Assembly (NCBI GenBank): GCA_025499625.1
Contig: JAFMVD010000028.1
Coordinates: 1 to 64,000 of the forward strand
Length of the DNA: 64,000 nt
Source: Carboxylicivirga fragile
Lineage (GTDB): Bacteria; Bacteroidota; Bacteroidia; Bacteroidales; Marinilabiliaceae
Direction of reading: 5' to 3'
In this document: positions 26,162 through 35,300 of the stretch, one piece after another
Position numbering within the stretch: the first letter of the stretch is position 1
How the letters are laid out: every line of letters begins with the position of its first letter
Notes under the pieces: generated by a model
Told to the model about the DNA's origin: nothing
The model's input: the letters and a program-made list of their open reading frames with translations, nothing else
The model's database searches: none
Translations under genes and position numbers: made by a program

Positions 26162-28543
26162 TTAATTATTTATAGGATGGGTGAATTTAAATGTAGAGCC
26201 TTTGCCAATAGAGCTCTCTACTTCAATTGATCCGCCTAATAAATTAACTAAAGATTGCGCAATTGAGAGTCCAAGACCGGTCCCGTTTGGGCTATTTTCT
26301 TTGTAAAAGCGATTAAATATTTTTTCTTTTTGCTCGTCGTTAATTCCTCTTCCGGTATCTGCGACATAGAACAAAAGTAGTTGTTCCGCTGTGTCAGATT
26401 TTTTTACACCTAGTGTGATGCTTCCTTCTGATGTAAATTTAATGGCATTTTCAATTAGGTTAGATATAATTTGTCGTAATCTTGTTTCATCACTTTTAAT
26501 GGTCATTTTTTCAGGAATGCCCTCATCAATGTGATAAACGAGTTGAAGCTTACTCTTGTTGTGCTCTTTTAATTTGAGCGTGAAAACATCTTTTATATGA
26601 CTAATAAAATCCTTTAGGTCGATAGGCTTGTACTCCACATTAATTTGCCCGGCCTCCATTTTACTTATCTCAACAATATTGGTGATGATATTTAGCAGTT
26701 GAATGGCATTTTCTTCAATGAGTTGTAAAAAATGTATTGCCTCTTCTCGCGAAGCATCACCTGTTTTTAATAGATCAATAAAGCCAAGTATGCCCATCAT
26801 TGGAGTACGAACTTCGTGACTCATGTTTGATAAAAAGGCAGTTTTTAGTCGATCACTTTCTTCAGCTTTTTGTTTGGCAGTTCCTAATTCCACATTTGTG
26901 TTTTCTAAATCTTTGGTGAGCCGAACTAATTCTGTAATATCTAATAACGAAACCAGTACCTTCTCCCAGGTATGTTCATGACCTGCCATTATTTTGGCAT
27001 TTACCGAAACGTGCAATGATTCTCCCTTAAGCGTTGATTGTTTATCGCGTGAACTATAAAAATACTTGCCTTCGGAAAAAGCAACAATACCTTCTTTTAA
27101 TGAGTTTAGAGAACCAGGGAAAAAGGTTTTTTGAATGTTGTTAAGTAATTCTTCTTTAGTGTTGGCTTTGAAGTATTTTAAAGTTGTTTTGTTGAGGTTA
27201 ATAAAACGTATTTTTCGAACTAAGTTCACAAGTTCTTCAGGGTTATCATTAAGATATTCTCTAAAATTGCTAACGCCTTTCAATCTTAATTTATCAATTG
27301 TTTTTTTTAACTCACTAAAATCTTCTTCCCACAGCGAAATGGGGGCATCTTCGAAGAGGCGTTTAAAACGCTCTTCGCTGGTTTCTAAAGATTGCATTAA
27401 TAAATTGCGTTCTTCAATCTTACTTTGCAGATTCTGATTGAATAAAGAAAGCTCTTTTGTTCTGTATTCCACAGCTTTTTTCAACCTTCTATTAAAACTA
27501 ATTAATAAGGTTAAAATGGCCAAGGTGATGCCTAATATTGCAAGAATAATCCTAATCCATTTTCGTAAAGTTTTATCCGATTCGCTGATGTAGTGCGAGA
27601 GTAAGAATCCATCAAGTGAATAATCGTCTCCAATCAAACCCAGTAATTGGTATGTTTCAGCTATGTGATGCCAACGCTCAATATTCATATGCCCTGGCCT
27701 AACCAATTTAGGCATTAATAAATCCTCCATTTGTTGAGCTTCGTAAACTAACATTTCTCTACTAAGCGAAGGATCGTATTTCTCCAGAATTAAGTTTATG
27801 ATTTCTTCTTTATTATTCATGGCATATATCCAGCCTTGAATTGTTGCCTCGTGAATGAGTCTACTACGTTGCCTATTGTTTTTTAGTTCTTTTTCTGATG
27901 TGAAAAATATATCGCCATAAAAATCAATGCCATAATCGATTGGTTTAAAAATCACAGTTTCTTTACCTGCTTTTTGAATTAAGTATGGGGCATCAATAAT
28001 ATAGTCGTCAATGGCATCCACCGTTCCTAATAATAAACTGTCTCTATAGTTGCCACCAGAAAGAACTTGCATGCTGTCAACAGTTATGTTGTGTTTTCTG
28101 AACATGGCCTGGGTTGAAGCAATGCCGTATTCGCTAAGGATAAGTTTCTTACCTTTTAATTGATTAATGCTGGTTATTTCTTTATCCTTGGTGCTTATTA
28201 ATACTTCGGGCGAATGCTGAAAGATTGCTGCCATTGCTACTACCGGCACACCATGGGTGCGAGCGATCAGTAATTTTGGAGAATCTAAGCCATAGTTTGC
28301 TCTGCCCGATATTACTTCCTCGATAGTATTTGTGTGGTTGTCTCCCTCAATAAGTGTAACATCAAGTCCTGCATTTGAATAAAAACCTTGTTCTAATGCT
28401 GCATAAAAGCCTGCAAACTGAAATTGATGCTTCCATTTTAATTGAATTTTTACCGAGTCTAATTTTGCCGAATACGCATTTTGTATCGTTGCTGCGAAAA
28501 AAATGCAAAGTGCTATTAATAAGCGAAACAAAACTTTAGGCAT
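26162..28543 (-). CDS. Sensor histidine kinase with periplasmic NMT1/THI5-like domain
   Basis: The 793-residue kinase starts with a signal or anchor helix (about 6-25). A periplasmic NMT1/THI5-like solute-binding domain (about 28-315) follows, opening with VKIQLKWKHQFQFAGFYAA, the sequence typical of binding proteins for thiamine-pyrimidine precursors and related compounds. Then come a membrane helix (329-350), a coiled coil, a PAS-like domain (about 390-540), HisKA with SHEVRTP (H576) and a HATPase domain with GTGLGLSIAQS. It has no receiver domain, and no response-regulator gene is adjacent, so it is an orphan here. The ligand is unknown; the family name does not prove that it senses a thiamine precursor. 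It is divergent from the DUF3810 gene, 238 bp away. Confidence 0.88.
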   Translation of the reverse strand: MPKVLFRLLIALCIFFAATIQNAYSAKLDSVKIQLKWKHQFQFAGFYAALEQGFYSNAGLDVTLIEGDNHTNTIEEVISGRANYGLDSPKLLIARTHGVPVVAMAAIFQHSPEVLISTKDKEITSINQLKGKKLILSEYGIASTQAMFRKHNITVDSMQVLSGGNYRDSLLLGTVDAIDDYIIDAPYLIQKAGKETVIFKPIDYGIDFYGDIFFTSEKELKNNRQRSRLIHEATIQGWIYAMNNKEEIINLILEKYDPSLSREMLVYEAQQMEDLLMPKLVRPGHMNIERWHHIAETYQLLGLIGDDYSLDGFLLSHYISESDKTLRKWIRIILAILGITLAILTLLISFNRRLKKAVEYRTKELSLFNQNLQSKIEERNLLMQSLETSEERFKRLFEDAPISLWEEDFSELKKTIDKLRLKGVSNFREYLNDNPEELVNLVRKIRFINLNKTTLKYFKANTKEELLNNIQKTFFPGSLNSLKEGIVAFSEGKYFYSSRDKQSTLKGESLHVSVNAKIMAGHEHTWEKVLVSLLDITELVRLTKDLENTNVELGTAKQKAEESDRLKTAFLSNMSHEVRTPMMGILGFIDLLKTGDASREEAIHFLQLIEENAIQLLNIITNIVEISKMEAGQINVEYKPIDLKDFISHIKDVFTLKLKEHNKSKLQLVYHIDEGIPEKMTIKSDETRLRQIISNLIENAIKFTSEGSITLGVKKSDTAEQLLLFYVADTGRGINDEQKEKIFNRFYKENSPNGTGLGLSIAQSLVNLLGGSIEVESSIGKGSTFKFTHPINN

Positions 28544-28781
28544 AATGGAATGGTTTAATAAAGTACTTTAAATGTACTAAGATTTTTATTCTTTATCTTC
28601 AATTAATTAAGGTAGAATGGGTCTATATTATGTTGATAGGATTTGTAGTATTGTTTTTTATCTGTAGTTGAAGCGTAAAGACAGGTGTAATCTGGGTAAA
28701 TAGTTAGTATGGAATTAGGTGATTTGGGAACATTAAGTTTACATTTGAAAAGCAGGGGATTAAAATGCTTAAAGTAGAATA

Positions 28782-29837
28782 ATGAAAGTAAAAAAGAATA
28801 CATATTTAAGTTTGTTTGTCTATTTATTGTTGACCCTAACAACTTTTGCTTTAACTGAGCTGGCGGCTTTGTACCCTGAATTTATAGAGCGCACATATAG
28901 TCAAGGCATGTATCCAACTATTGCCAAACTACTTTCTTTTTTTAGTACCCGGCTTCCTTTTTCTCTAGATGATGCTTTCTATGCCCTAATGGTTACCTGG
29001 TTAATGCTGCTTCCACTTTTGGCTATTTTTAAACGAATTAGATGGAAGAAGGTATTGCTTCATTGGCTTGGCACATTGGCCTTGGTATATGTGTGTTTTT
29101 ATTGGTTTTGGGGTTTTAATTATTACCGAAATGATTTAGAAACACGTTTGAATTTTGTGGAAGCTAAAACGGATAGTGTCGAATTAATGAACGTGTTTAG
29201 GCAATTAATTAACGAATGTAATCAGACTTATTCGCAACTTGATAGTACTGAATACGCTATTTTCTGCCAGCTTATAGAAAAAGAATATGCCCTTCAGGCT
29301 GACTTTTTACAGATTGATGCTGACTTGTGTTCAACCCGACCCAAAAATATTACCTTAAGTCGCTTTTTTGCAGCTGCCACCATAGGTGGATATTATGGGC
29401 CATTTTTTAGTGAGGTTCATGTGAATGCGTATTTACTCCCAATGGAATATCCGGCTATTTTAGCGCATGAATTAGCCCATCGTTATGGCATAACTGATGA
29501 ATCTGAAGCCAATTTCTATGCCTGGTATGTTTGTAGCCAAACAAAAGATAAACGCATTCAGTACAGTGGTCATCTTCATCTACTGGGTTATTTTCTGCCT
29601 CACGTTTATAATTTGGATGGTGCCGAAGCGCTTCTTAAGACGATTCGCCCTGAGGTAAAAGCTGATTACAGGCGGCATATAAAACATTGGAGAGCTTTAA
29701 TGAATAGGGAAGTGGAGGAGGTGGCCCATAAGGTGAACGATGCTTACTTAAAAACAAATAAAGTTGAGGGAGGCATTGATGATTACGATGGTGTGGTGAA
29801 ACATGTTATGGATTTTTATAATACTGTTAATCATTAA
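28782..29837 (+). CDS. DUF3810 membrane protein with HExxH metal site
   Basis: The 351-residue protein has three membrane helices in its first third (about 8-28, 66-85, 93-112), then a soluble domain with the zinc-metalloprotease-like motif HELAH (229-233) and a downstream acidic pair in ITDESEAN (about 237-244). This is the DUF3810 family of Bacteroidota and Firmicutes. The HExxH plus nearby Glu suggests a zincin-type peptidase attached to the membrane, but no member known to me has a defined substrate. The start ATG at 28782 is immediately before a lysine-rich N-terminus and first helix. Confidence 0.85.
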   Translation: MKVKKNTYLSLFVYLLLTLTTFALTELAALYPEFIERTYSQGMYPTIAKLLSFFSTRLPFSLDDAFYALMVTWLMLLPLLAIFKRIRWKKVLLHWLGTLALVYVCFYWFWGFNYYRNDLETRLNFVEAKTDSVELMNVFRQLINECNQTYSQLDSTEYAIFCQLIEKEYALQADFLQIDADLCSTRPKNITLSRFFAAATIGGYYGPFFSEVHVNAYLLPMEYPAILAHELAHRYGITDESEANFYAWYVCSQTKDKRIQYSGHLHLLGYFLPHVYNLDGAEALLKTIRPEVKADYRRHIKHWRALMNREVEEVAHKVNDAYLKTNKVEGGIDDYDGVVKHVMDFYNTVNH

Positions 29838-30001
29838 ATTATTTCTCGATTTTTATTAAGCTTACATTTAGTTACACCAATACACCATTCTTTCTTTTGA
29901 ACGTTAGTTTTTTTGTGATTTATGTTTTTGTATGCAATTGAATATCATTAAAAAACATGGTATTTTCAAGATCAAAAGAATAATCTTTTAACTCCAAACT
30001 A

Positions 30002-30973
30002 ATGAATAGAATCGTATTTTGTCTAAGTCTGTTTATCGCATCGTTAATAGTAGTGCCAGCCCATGGTCAATCTTTTTTAGAAAAGATGGCCGAAAAAGCA
30101 GCAAAGAAGGCAGAGGCTGCTGCCGAAAAAAAAGCTGAAAAGGAAGCAGAAAAGAAATTAGATGAGGCTTTTGAAAAAGCCGAAAAATCAATGGAAGATG
30201 AAAAGAAAACAGAGTCATCTCAATCAGAATCATTTGACCTAAATGCTTTAATGAAAAAAGCAGGTGTTTCGTCTGAGCCCGCTACTTTTGAGGATAGTTA
30301 TACCTTTCAATCTTCCATCACAATGAATATGAAAACTTACTCCAAGGAAGGTACGTTAAAAAGTGATGGTGTGATGAAAATTTATGCTAATGCTGGTGAT
30401 AAGTCATTTGCCTATGAATTTGTATCTGGAGAGCTTGAGTCAAAAACAAAAAATGATAAAGGCATCATTATAATGGATTTCAAGAACGAGGCTAGTATTA
30501 TTTTGTCAGATGATAATGGTAAGAAAACTGGAGTTGTGTATGGCGGTAATGGTTTTATGGATGCATCATCGTGGGAAGATGAAGAAAGTAATGATGTGTT
30601 TGATGAAGGAGAGGTAGAAGAATATAATCCACATCTCACTAAGACAGGTAGAACAAAAACAATACTTGGTTATAAGTGCGAAGAGTACCGTTATGAAGAT
30701 GAAAATTCGGAAGCTAATTCCTGGATAACCAAAGATGTGGATTGGAATAGTAAAGATTTCATGACAACCATGTTTCGGTCATCAATGTATTCAAATGGAG
30801 TTTGGGGAGGTTTCTTGATGGAAAGTGAAAGTGTTGATAAGGCAGATGGTGAAAAACATACATACACAGTAGTTGATATTAATCAATCGAAGAATACTAC
30901 ATTTCCGATGTCTAGTTATGAAATTACGAATGTTGGAACCATACAATTGCCAGAAGATATTGGAAAGGAATAG
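30002..30973 (+). CDS. Exported DUF4412-like protein with charged coiled coil
   Basis: The 323-residue protein has a signal peptide (about 1-22, ending VPAHGQ), then a striking Ala/Lys/Glu-rich helix (about 27-75) that should form a coiled coil, then a beta-rich domain. The C-terminal half, with TILGYKCEEYRYEDENSEA and a WITKD segment, resembles the DUF4412 family of periplasmic proteins in Bacteroidota. No lipobox is present. Function is unknown. It appears to be a single gene, with 164 bp upstream and 135 bp downstream of non-coding sequence. Confidence 0.75.
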   Translation: MNRIVFCLSLFIASLIVVPAHGQSFLEKMAEKAAKKAEAAAEKKAEKEAEKKLDEAFEKAEKSMEDEKKTESSQSESFDLNALMKKAGVSSEPATFEDSYTFQSSITMNMKTYSKEGTLKSDGVMKIYANAGDKSFAYEFVSGELESKTKNDKGIIIMDFKNEASIILSDDNGKKTGVVYGGNGFMDASSWEDEESNDVFDEGEVEEYNPHLTKTGRTKTILGYKCEEYRYEDENSEANSWITKDVDWNSKDFMTTMFRSSMYSNGVWGGFLMESESVDKADGEKHTYTVVDINQSKNTTFPMSSYEITNVGTIQLPEDIGKE

Positions 30974-31108
30974 AATATAGATTGATTCTAAGTAATTTAA
31001 TTAATTAAATGTGAAACTTCCTGAGAAGTTTTTGCGTTTCTTAAACTGTTATTATATTAAAAGCCCTGAGTGGTGGTCTGTGAATAAAAATCGTCAAATA
31101 TCGAATCA

Positions 31109-31471
31109 ATGAGAAAACCTGAATTTATTAACTACAATGGCAAGACTTTTTTCTACATGAATTTCTCTGATTTAATAGAGGTAGAAGCGGTTAAAGACAT
31201 GGTTCAAGAAAGTGCTAATTACATTCGAAGTCAGCCTGAAAAATCGGTTCTAACACTTTCGAACATAACAGGAATGCATTTTAATAGCGAAATTAAAAAT
31301 GTGTTTTCCGATTTTCTGAAAGGAAATAAACCTTATATCAAAGCCAGTGCTGTTGTTGGTTTAGGTGGTTTGCAGCGAATTGTATATAATGGTATAATGA
31401 AATTAACGGGACGTGATATTCGTTCGTTTGAAAATATAATGGTGGCACAAGATTGGTTGTCTGCCAACTAA
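31109..31471 (+). CDS. Small soluble protein, possibly STAS/SpoIIAA-like
   Basis: The 120-residue protein has no signal or membrane segment. An alternating beta/alpha pattern (KTFFYMNFSDLI, a helix, KSVLTLSNITGM, a helix with FSDFLKG, then IKASAVVGLGGLQRIVYNGIM) suits the SpoIIAA-like/STAS fold seen in many small Bacteroidota proteins. The assignment is by pattern only and is tentative. A terminator follows 30 bp downstream, so it is transcribed separately from the membrane-protein and sigma-factor genes beyond. Confidence 0.6.
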   Translation: MRKPEFINYNGKTFFYMNFSDLIEVEAVKDMVQESANYIRSQPEKSVLTLSNITGMHFNSEIKNVFSDFLKGNKPYIKASAVVGLGGLQRIVYNGIMKLTGRDIRSFENIMVAQDWLSAN

Positions 31472-31500
31472 TAAATGCATAATATTGTGTTTTAAAATAT

Positions 31501-31522
31501 AAGGGACTTAGGTCCCTTTTTT
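31501..31522 (+). terminator. Rho-independent terminator
   Basis: AAGGGAC (31501-31507) and GTCCCTT (31512-31518) form a 7-bp stem with a 4-base loop followed by a run of T to 31522. It ends the 120-codon gene upstream. Confidence 0.85.
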
Positions 31523-31555
31523 CGTATTTACTATTATTAATCGTAAAGTTGATTT

Positions 31556-31768
31556 ATGTCTATTCTTTATTATTTGATGTTGGTTCTTGGAGCCTTGATA
31601 TTTATAGCAGCAGTAACAAATTGGGATTGGTACTTTAAGCAGCGCCGGGCACAAACCATGATTAAGTTAATGGGACGAAACGGTGCTCGTATACTATATG
31701 CTGTCTTGGGACTGTTGTTTGTTTTTTTTGCATGGATGGTTCTGAACGGAAGAATTGATGTAGGGTAA
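31556..31768 (+). CDS. Small two-helix membrane protein, Imm17-like
   Basis: The 70-residue protein has two membrane helices (about 4-21 and 46-64) joined by a basic loop with NWDWYFKQRRAQ and the pattern GRNGARILYAVLGL. This pattern resembles the Imm17 family, named as putative polymorphic-toxin immunity proteins. No toxin gene is close, and the protein lies in front of a DUF6249-like gene and an ECF sigma gene, so a housekeeping membrane role is at least as likely as immunity. The start is the ATG at 31556. Confidence 0.65.
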   Translation: MSILYYLMLVLGALIFIAAVTNWDWYFKQRRAQTMIKLMGRNGARILYAVLGLLFVFFAWMVLNGRIDVG

Positions 31769-31838
31769 TATTTTTTAGAACCAGATGTAACCTTTTAATT
31801 GCAACTTGTATCATACCGACAAACAAAACGATAGAATT

Positions 31839-32210
31839 ATGGAAATGATTGGTATTGCATTCATCTGGTTAGGTTTATTTGCAGCAGCTTTTTTTGCTTG
31901 GTATTTCTTCATACAAGCACGAAATAAAGAACGCTTGGCGTTAATAGAAAAAGGCGCTGATGCCGCTAACTTTTTTGCGAAAAAGGAAAGCAAAAAGCGT
32001 TTTTCTTTTCCCTGGATGAAGTTTGGATTATTGCTTTGTGGCTTAGGTTTTGGTTTAGGAATTGGCTTATTTGTAATATCATTACCTGGCTTAGAAAGAA
32101 GTATGGAAGATGTTGGACCTGGAATTGTTTTTGCCACCACTTTTATTTTTGGCGGTATAGGAATGATGTTGTCACATTATGTAGATAAACCTAAATCAAC
32201 TGAAGTATAG
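31839..32210 (+). CDS. DUF6249-like membrane protein
   Basis: The protein is 123 residues long from the ATG at 31839; a TTG start at 31806 would add 11 polar residues before the first helix and is not favoured. It has three membrane helices (about 5-25, 58-78, 91-112) separated by a basic segment (QARNKERLALIEKGADAANF) of the type seen in DUF6249 proteins. These are commonly found immediately upstream of ECF sigma genes in Bacteroidota, as here, where the sigma gene begins within 4 bp of the stop. It may sense or be coupled to the sigma/anti-sigma pair; this is inference from position. Confidence 0.7.
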   Translation: MEMIGIAFIWLGLFAAAFFAWYFFIQARNKERLALIEKGADAANFFAKKESKKRFSFPWMKFGLLLCGLGFGLGIGLFVISLPGLERSMEDVGPGIVFATTFIFGGIGMMLSHYVDKPKSTEV

Positions 32211-32213
32211 TTG

Positions 32214-32765
32214 ATGGATGATATATACATCGAAAAAGTTAAGAATGGCGATGTGGAGGCTTTCCGGTATTTTGTCCGGCAGTACCAACACATGGCCTAT
32301 TCTGTTGCCATATCTGTTGTGAAAGATGAATTCTTAGCTGAGGAAGTTGTTCAGGAAGCATTCATTAATGTGTACAATAAATTGGATTCGTTTAAAGGGA
32401 ATTCAAAATTTAGCACCTGGCTTTATCGCATTGTTATTAACAAAGCTTTCCGTAGTTTGGATAAACAAAAGAAGTTATCCTACGAGTCTATTGATGATGC
32501 AGAGACTGTTTTGTCGGATGACTCATTTGAGCCATTGAGTAAAGATGAGCAAAGTTATTACATCAACGAAACCCTACAGCAGATGCCTCCCAAGGAGAGT
32601 TTAGCTTTGCGTTTATTCTATTTACAAGAGATGTCGATGGAGGAATTACAAGATGTAACGGGCTGGTCGTTGAGTAATGTGAAAGTTATATTGCACCGTG
32701 CACGTAAGCGTTTCTACACCTTGATAAATGCACTTTTAAAAACTGAAGTAAATTCAATATTATGA
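32214..32765 (+). CDS. ECF-type RNA polymerase sigma factor
   Basis: From the ATG at 32214 it is 183 residues long; the preceding TTG at 32211 is less likely. Region 2 is visible (YQHMAYSVAISVVKDEFLAE, AFINVYNKLDSFKG, FSTWLYRIVINKAFR) and so is region 4 (LPPKESLALRLFYL-like start, then MEELQDVTGWSLSNVKVILH) with its helix-turn-helix. No region 1.1 or 3 is present, as expected for the ECF class. Its stop overlaps the start of the next gene, which encodes a small membrane protein likely to hold the factor inactive. The target promoters cannot be deduced here. Confidence 0.92.
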   Translation: MDDIYIEKVKNGDVEAFRYFVRQYQHMAYSVAISVVKDEFLAEEVVQEAFINVYNKLDSFKGNSKFSTWLYRIVINKAFRSLDKQKKLSYESIDDAETVLSDDSFEPLSKDEQSYYINETLQQMPPKESLALRLFYLQEMSMEELQDVTGWSLSNVKVILHRARKRFYTLINALLKTEVNSIL

Positions 32766-33118
32766 TGAAGCAAGAACCATTTGAAGATGATAAGCTCAGG
32801 CGAATGATGGAGCAGAGTAAGGTTGAAATGCCATTCTCTGATTTCGAATCTCGCTTGATGAGTCGTATTGCTTCTGAATCAAGTTGGAAAAAAAGCGTTG
32901 GAAAAAACATGCGATTGTCGTGGTTGTTTTTTACCATTGGTTCACTCTTTGGTATTCTGGCAACCATTTTATTACCCTTAATTAAGCGTAATTTCTTTGG
33001 CTTAGACATTCAATTGATACAGATACCAATATTATTGGTTATAACATTTGTGTTTATATGGCAACTCGACGCCATGATTAAACAAAGTGCTCAAAGCCGA
33101 ACTAAGCGAGTTAAATAG
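32762..33118 (+). CDS. Putative anti-sigma factor, membrane-anchored
   Basis: The 118-residue protein has an N-terminal charged helical segment (about 1-48, with DDKLRRMMEQSKVEMPFSDF) that faces the cytoplasm and two membrane helices (about 55-75 and 84-103). The start overlaps the sigma-factor stop by 4 bp (ATGA), so translation is coupled. Position and topology suit an anti-sigma factor, but the zinc-binding HxxxCxxC signature of ZAS domains is absent. The role is therefore inferred from context. The gene ends 16 bp before the convergent selD stop. Confidence 0.65.
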   Translation: MMKQEPFEDDKLRRMMEQSKVEMPFSDFESRLMSRIASESSWKKSVGKNMRLSWLFFTIGSLFGILATILLPLIKRNFFGLDIQLIQIPILLVITFVFIWQLDAMIKQSAQSRTKRVK

Positions 33119-33134
33119 TTATTATTCCGATGTT

Positions 33135-34166
33135 CTAAATTACTTTAATCAATTTATCACTTGCTTTAGTAAGTTTGCCAAATGAGATCGTGCTTAAATT
33201 ATTTTTTTTAAGAAAAGCTTTCACTTCTTCAATGGCCTTAGGTTCTACAGCTATTAATAAACCGCCACTTGTTTGTGGGTCGCAAAGAATATTTTTACAG
33301 GCTTCATCCTTTAGATTAACATGCTCTCCGTACGATAACCAATTTCGCGTAGTACCTCCCGGAATGCATTTCTTATCAATGTAATAATCCAATACGTCTA
33401 TTTTAGGAATCTTGTCGTATTCAATGGTAGCTGATAAACTACTGCCTTCGCACATTTCGCTTAGGTGACCAATTAATCCAAAGCCAGTTACATCAGTCAT
33501 GGCTTTAATACCATCAAACTGTGCTAGTTCTGTACCTATCTTATTAAGCTGGCACATCAAGTCGGGAGCAATAGTAGCATGCTCATCTTTTAACAAGCCC
33601 TTTTTTTGAGCCGTACTTAAAATACCAACCCCAAGAGGTTTGGTTAAGAATAATTCACAGCCTTCTGTAGCTGTGTCGTTACGTTTTAGCTGATCGAGTT
33701 CAACTTTACCATTCACAGCCAAACCAAAAATTGGTTCCGGATTGTCGATACTATGTCCGCCAGCCAATATAATGCCTGCTTCTTTGCATACTTGACGGCC
33801 ACCTTCCATCACTTGTGAGGCCACTTCTGCGGGAAGTTTATCAATAGGCCAGCCAAGTATGGCAATGGCTAATATTGGTTTACCACCCATGGCGTAGATA
33901 TCGCTAATGGCATTGGTAGCTGCAATACGACCAAAGGTAAAAGGATCATCTACAATGGGCATGAAAAAGTCGGTGGTACTAATTAGGGCACTTCCATCTC
34001 CCCAGTCATAAACCGCGGCATCATCTCTGCTCGAATTACCCACTATCAGTTTTTCATCAAAGCTGGGAGTAATGTTACTTTTTAAAATGGTACTTAAAAC
34101 AGAAGGAGCTATTTTGCAGCCGCAACCAGCTCCATGGCTATATTGTGTGAGTTTTATATCGGTCAT
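33135..34166 (-). CDS. selD: Selenide, water dikinase
   Basis: The 343-residue enzyme makes selenophosphate from selenide and ATP. The N-terminus has the catalytic motif SHGAGCGCK with Cys15 and Lys18, equivalent to Cys17 and Lys20 of E. coli SelD; it is therefore the cysteine and not the selenocysteine form. Glycine-rich and AIRS-type ATP-binding segments ([39 protein letters not shown]) are all present. The gene follows selU with 1 bp between, and the selU product consumes selenophosphate, so the two form one pathway. No selA, selB or tRNA-Sec gene is in the window. Confidence 0.96.
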   Translation of the reverse strand: MTDIKLTQYSHGAGCGCKIAPSVLSTILKSNITPSFDEKLIVGNSSRDDAAVYDWGDGSALISTTDFFMPIVDDPFTFGRIAATNAISDIYAMGGKPILAIAILGWPIDKLPAEVASQVMEGGRQVCKEAGIILAGGHSIDNPEPIFGLAVNGKVELDQLKRNDTATEGCELFLTKPLGVGILSTAQKKGLLKDEHATIAPDLMCQLNKIGTELAQFDGIKAMTDVTGFGLIGHLSEMCEGSSLSATIEYDKIPKIDVLDYYIDKKCIPGGTTRNWLSYGEHVNLKDEACKNILCDPQTSGGLLIAVEPKAIEEVKAFLKKNNLSTISFGKLTKASDKLIKVI

Positions 34167-34167
34167 C

Positions 34168-35196
34168 TTAAATGGTATCTGCGAATTCTAATATGAGTTG
34201 TGCATTCTTTGCATGGTCAATCGTATCCAGCTTTAGAATGTTTATTTTTTTTGCGTCTCGTCGGTTCATACCTCTGAGGTAATACTTGTCGTAATAATTT
34301 AGGGTCAGTAATGCAACGTCGTAGTAGTTGCCTTGTTTCAGGTTGTTTAATGCCTTGCTTGTAGCTTCGTGTCCCAGCCGTTTACTGATGCGTTGGACGC
34401 TATCAATTAATTTCTCTTGATGTGTTTTATCGGCATATTCTTCAACCAAATGATTGGCACGTTCTTCTTTTTTAATGTCAACAAAAATCAATGGTACTTC
34501 TCTCATTTTCCTGAAAAGATGCATGGGTATGTTAACATTGCCAATGTTGGGACTTTCATCTTCGAGCCAAACGGGTTTAGTTTTGTCAAATAATCGCCAT
34601 TGCCAATAAATATTGTTTTCGAATTGTTCGGTGCTAGGTTGCATATCCTGACCAATGCTTCCAAAAGCTGAGCCTTTATGGTTGGCGAGCTTTTCAAGAT
34701 CCAGTACCTGCTTACCTCGGGCTTTTATTTGGTGTAGAATATGTGTTTTTCCTGAGCCGGTGTAACCTCCAAGCACTTTAATCTGATGATCACCAAAGCT
34801 ATTTAGTGCCAAGCGTCGATAGGCTTTGTAGCCATGTTTAATGACGTATACTTCCTCGAATCCATTGTCACTTAAATGTTGTGCAAAAGCATGACTGCGC
34901 ATACCACCTCGCCAGCAATGTATCACCGCCTTTTTATTAGATGCAGCCTTTAAAGATTGTGAAATGAAATCCTCTAGCTTTGGGTTGACATAGGTGTATC
35001 CTAACTCAATGGCTTTTTCTTTCGATTGTTGCTTATAAACAGTACCAACATGCGCTCGTTCATCGTTACTGAATAAAGGAATGTTAATTGCAGACGGAAT
35101 GTGGCCTTTATCAAATTCGCCTGGAGAGCGAACATCTATAAGAGCTAGGTCCTGGTATTGCTTGAGGTATGTTTCAATACTGATGTCTTGTGGCAT
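34168..35196 (-). CDS. selU: tRNA 2-selenouridine synthase
   Basis: The 342-residue protein (SelU/MnmH) replaces the sulfur of 2-thiouridine at the wobble position of certain tRNAs with selenium from selenophosphate, through a geranylated intermediate. It has an N-terminal rhodanese domain with [13 protein letters not shown] and the catalytic Cys94 in HCWRGGMRS, then a P-loop domain with GGYTGSGKT (143-151) and a helical C-terminal part. It is the first gene of the selU-selD pair. A -7-type element lies so close upstream that the transcript may be nearly leaderless. Confidence 0.96.
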   Translation of the reverse strand: MPQDISIETYLKQYQDLALIDVRSPGEFDKGHIPSAINIPLFSNDERAHVGTVYKQQSKEKAIELGYTYVNPKLEDFISQSLKAASNKKAVIHCWRGGMRSHAFAQHLSDNGFEEVYVIKHGYKAYRRLALNSFGDHQIKVLGGYTGSGKTHILHQIKARGKQVLDLEKLANHKGSAFGSIGQDMQPSTEQFENNIYWQWRLFDKTKPVWLEDESPNIGNVNIPMHLFRKMREVPLIFVDIKKEERANHLVEEYADKTHQEKLIDSVQRISKRLGHEATSKALNNLKQGNYYDVALLTLNYYDKYYLRGMNRRDAKKINILKLDTIDHAKNAQLILEFADTI

Positions 35197-35200
35197 GTGC

Positions 35201-35208
35201 CAAAGGTA
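35201..35208 (-). promoter_or_regulatory. Candidate -7 element of selU-selD
   Basis: On the minus strand TACCTTTG (TAnnTTTG) ends 4 bases before the selU ATG. With the usual distance from -7 to the start of transcription, the mRNA would begin at or within a few bases of the ATG. No clear -33 TTTG was found. Confidence 0.4.
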
Positions 35209-35300
35209 AATATTTACTTGAAGGTGAAATGAAAAATATTTAAAATAATTAAGTCCACACTCGAAATGGAAAGGTGAGTATGGACTTAAGAAAGAAGTTA

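Noticed and set aside
28603-28842. 79-codon minus-strand frame between the NMT1-type kinase and the DUF3810 gene
   Set aside because: It overlaps the start of the DUF3810 gene and shows no domain, signal or coding-like composition.
31556-31768. Imm17-like protein as evidence of a toxin-immunity locus
   Set aside because: No toxin, secretion or other immunity gene is nearby; the context is an ECF sigma locus.
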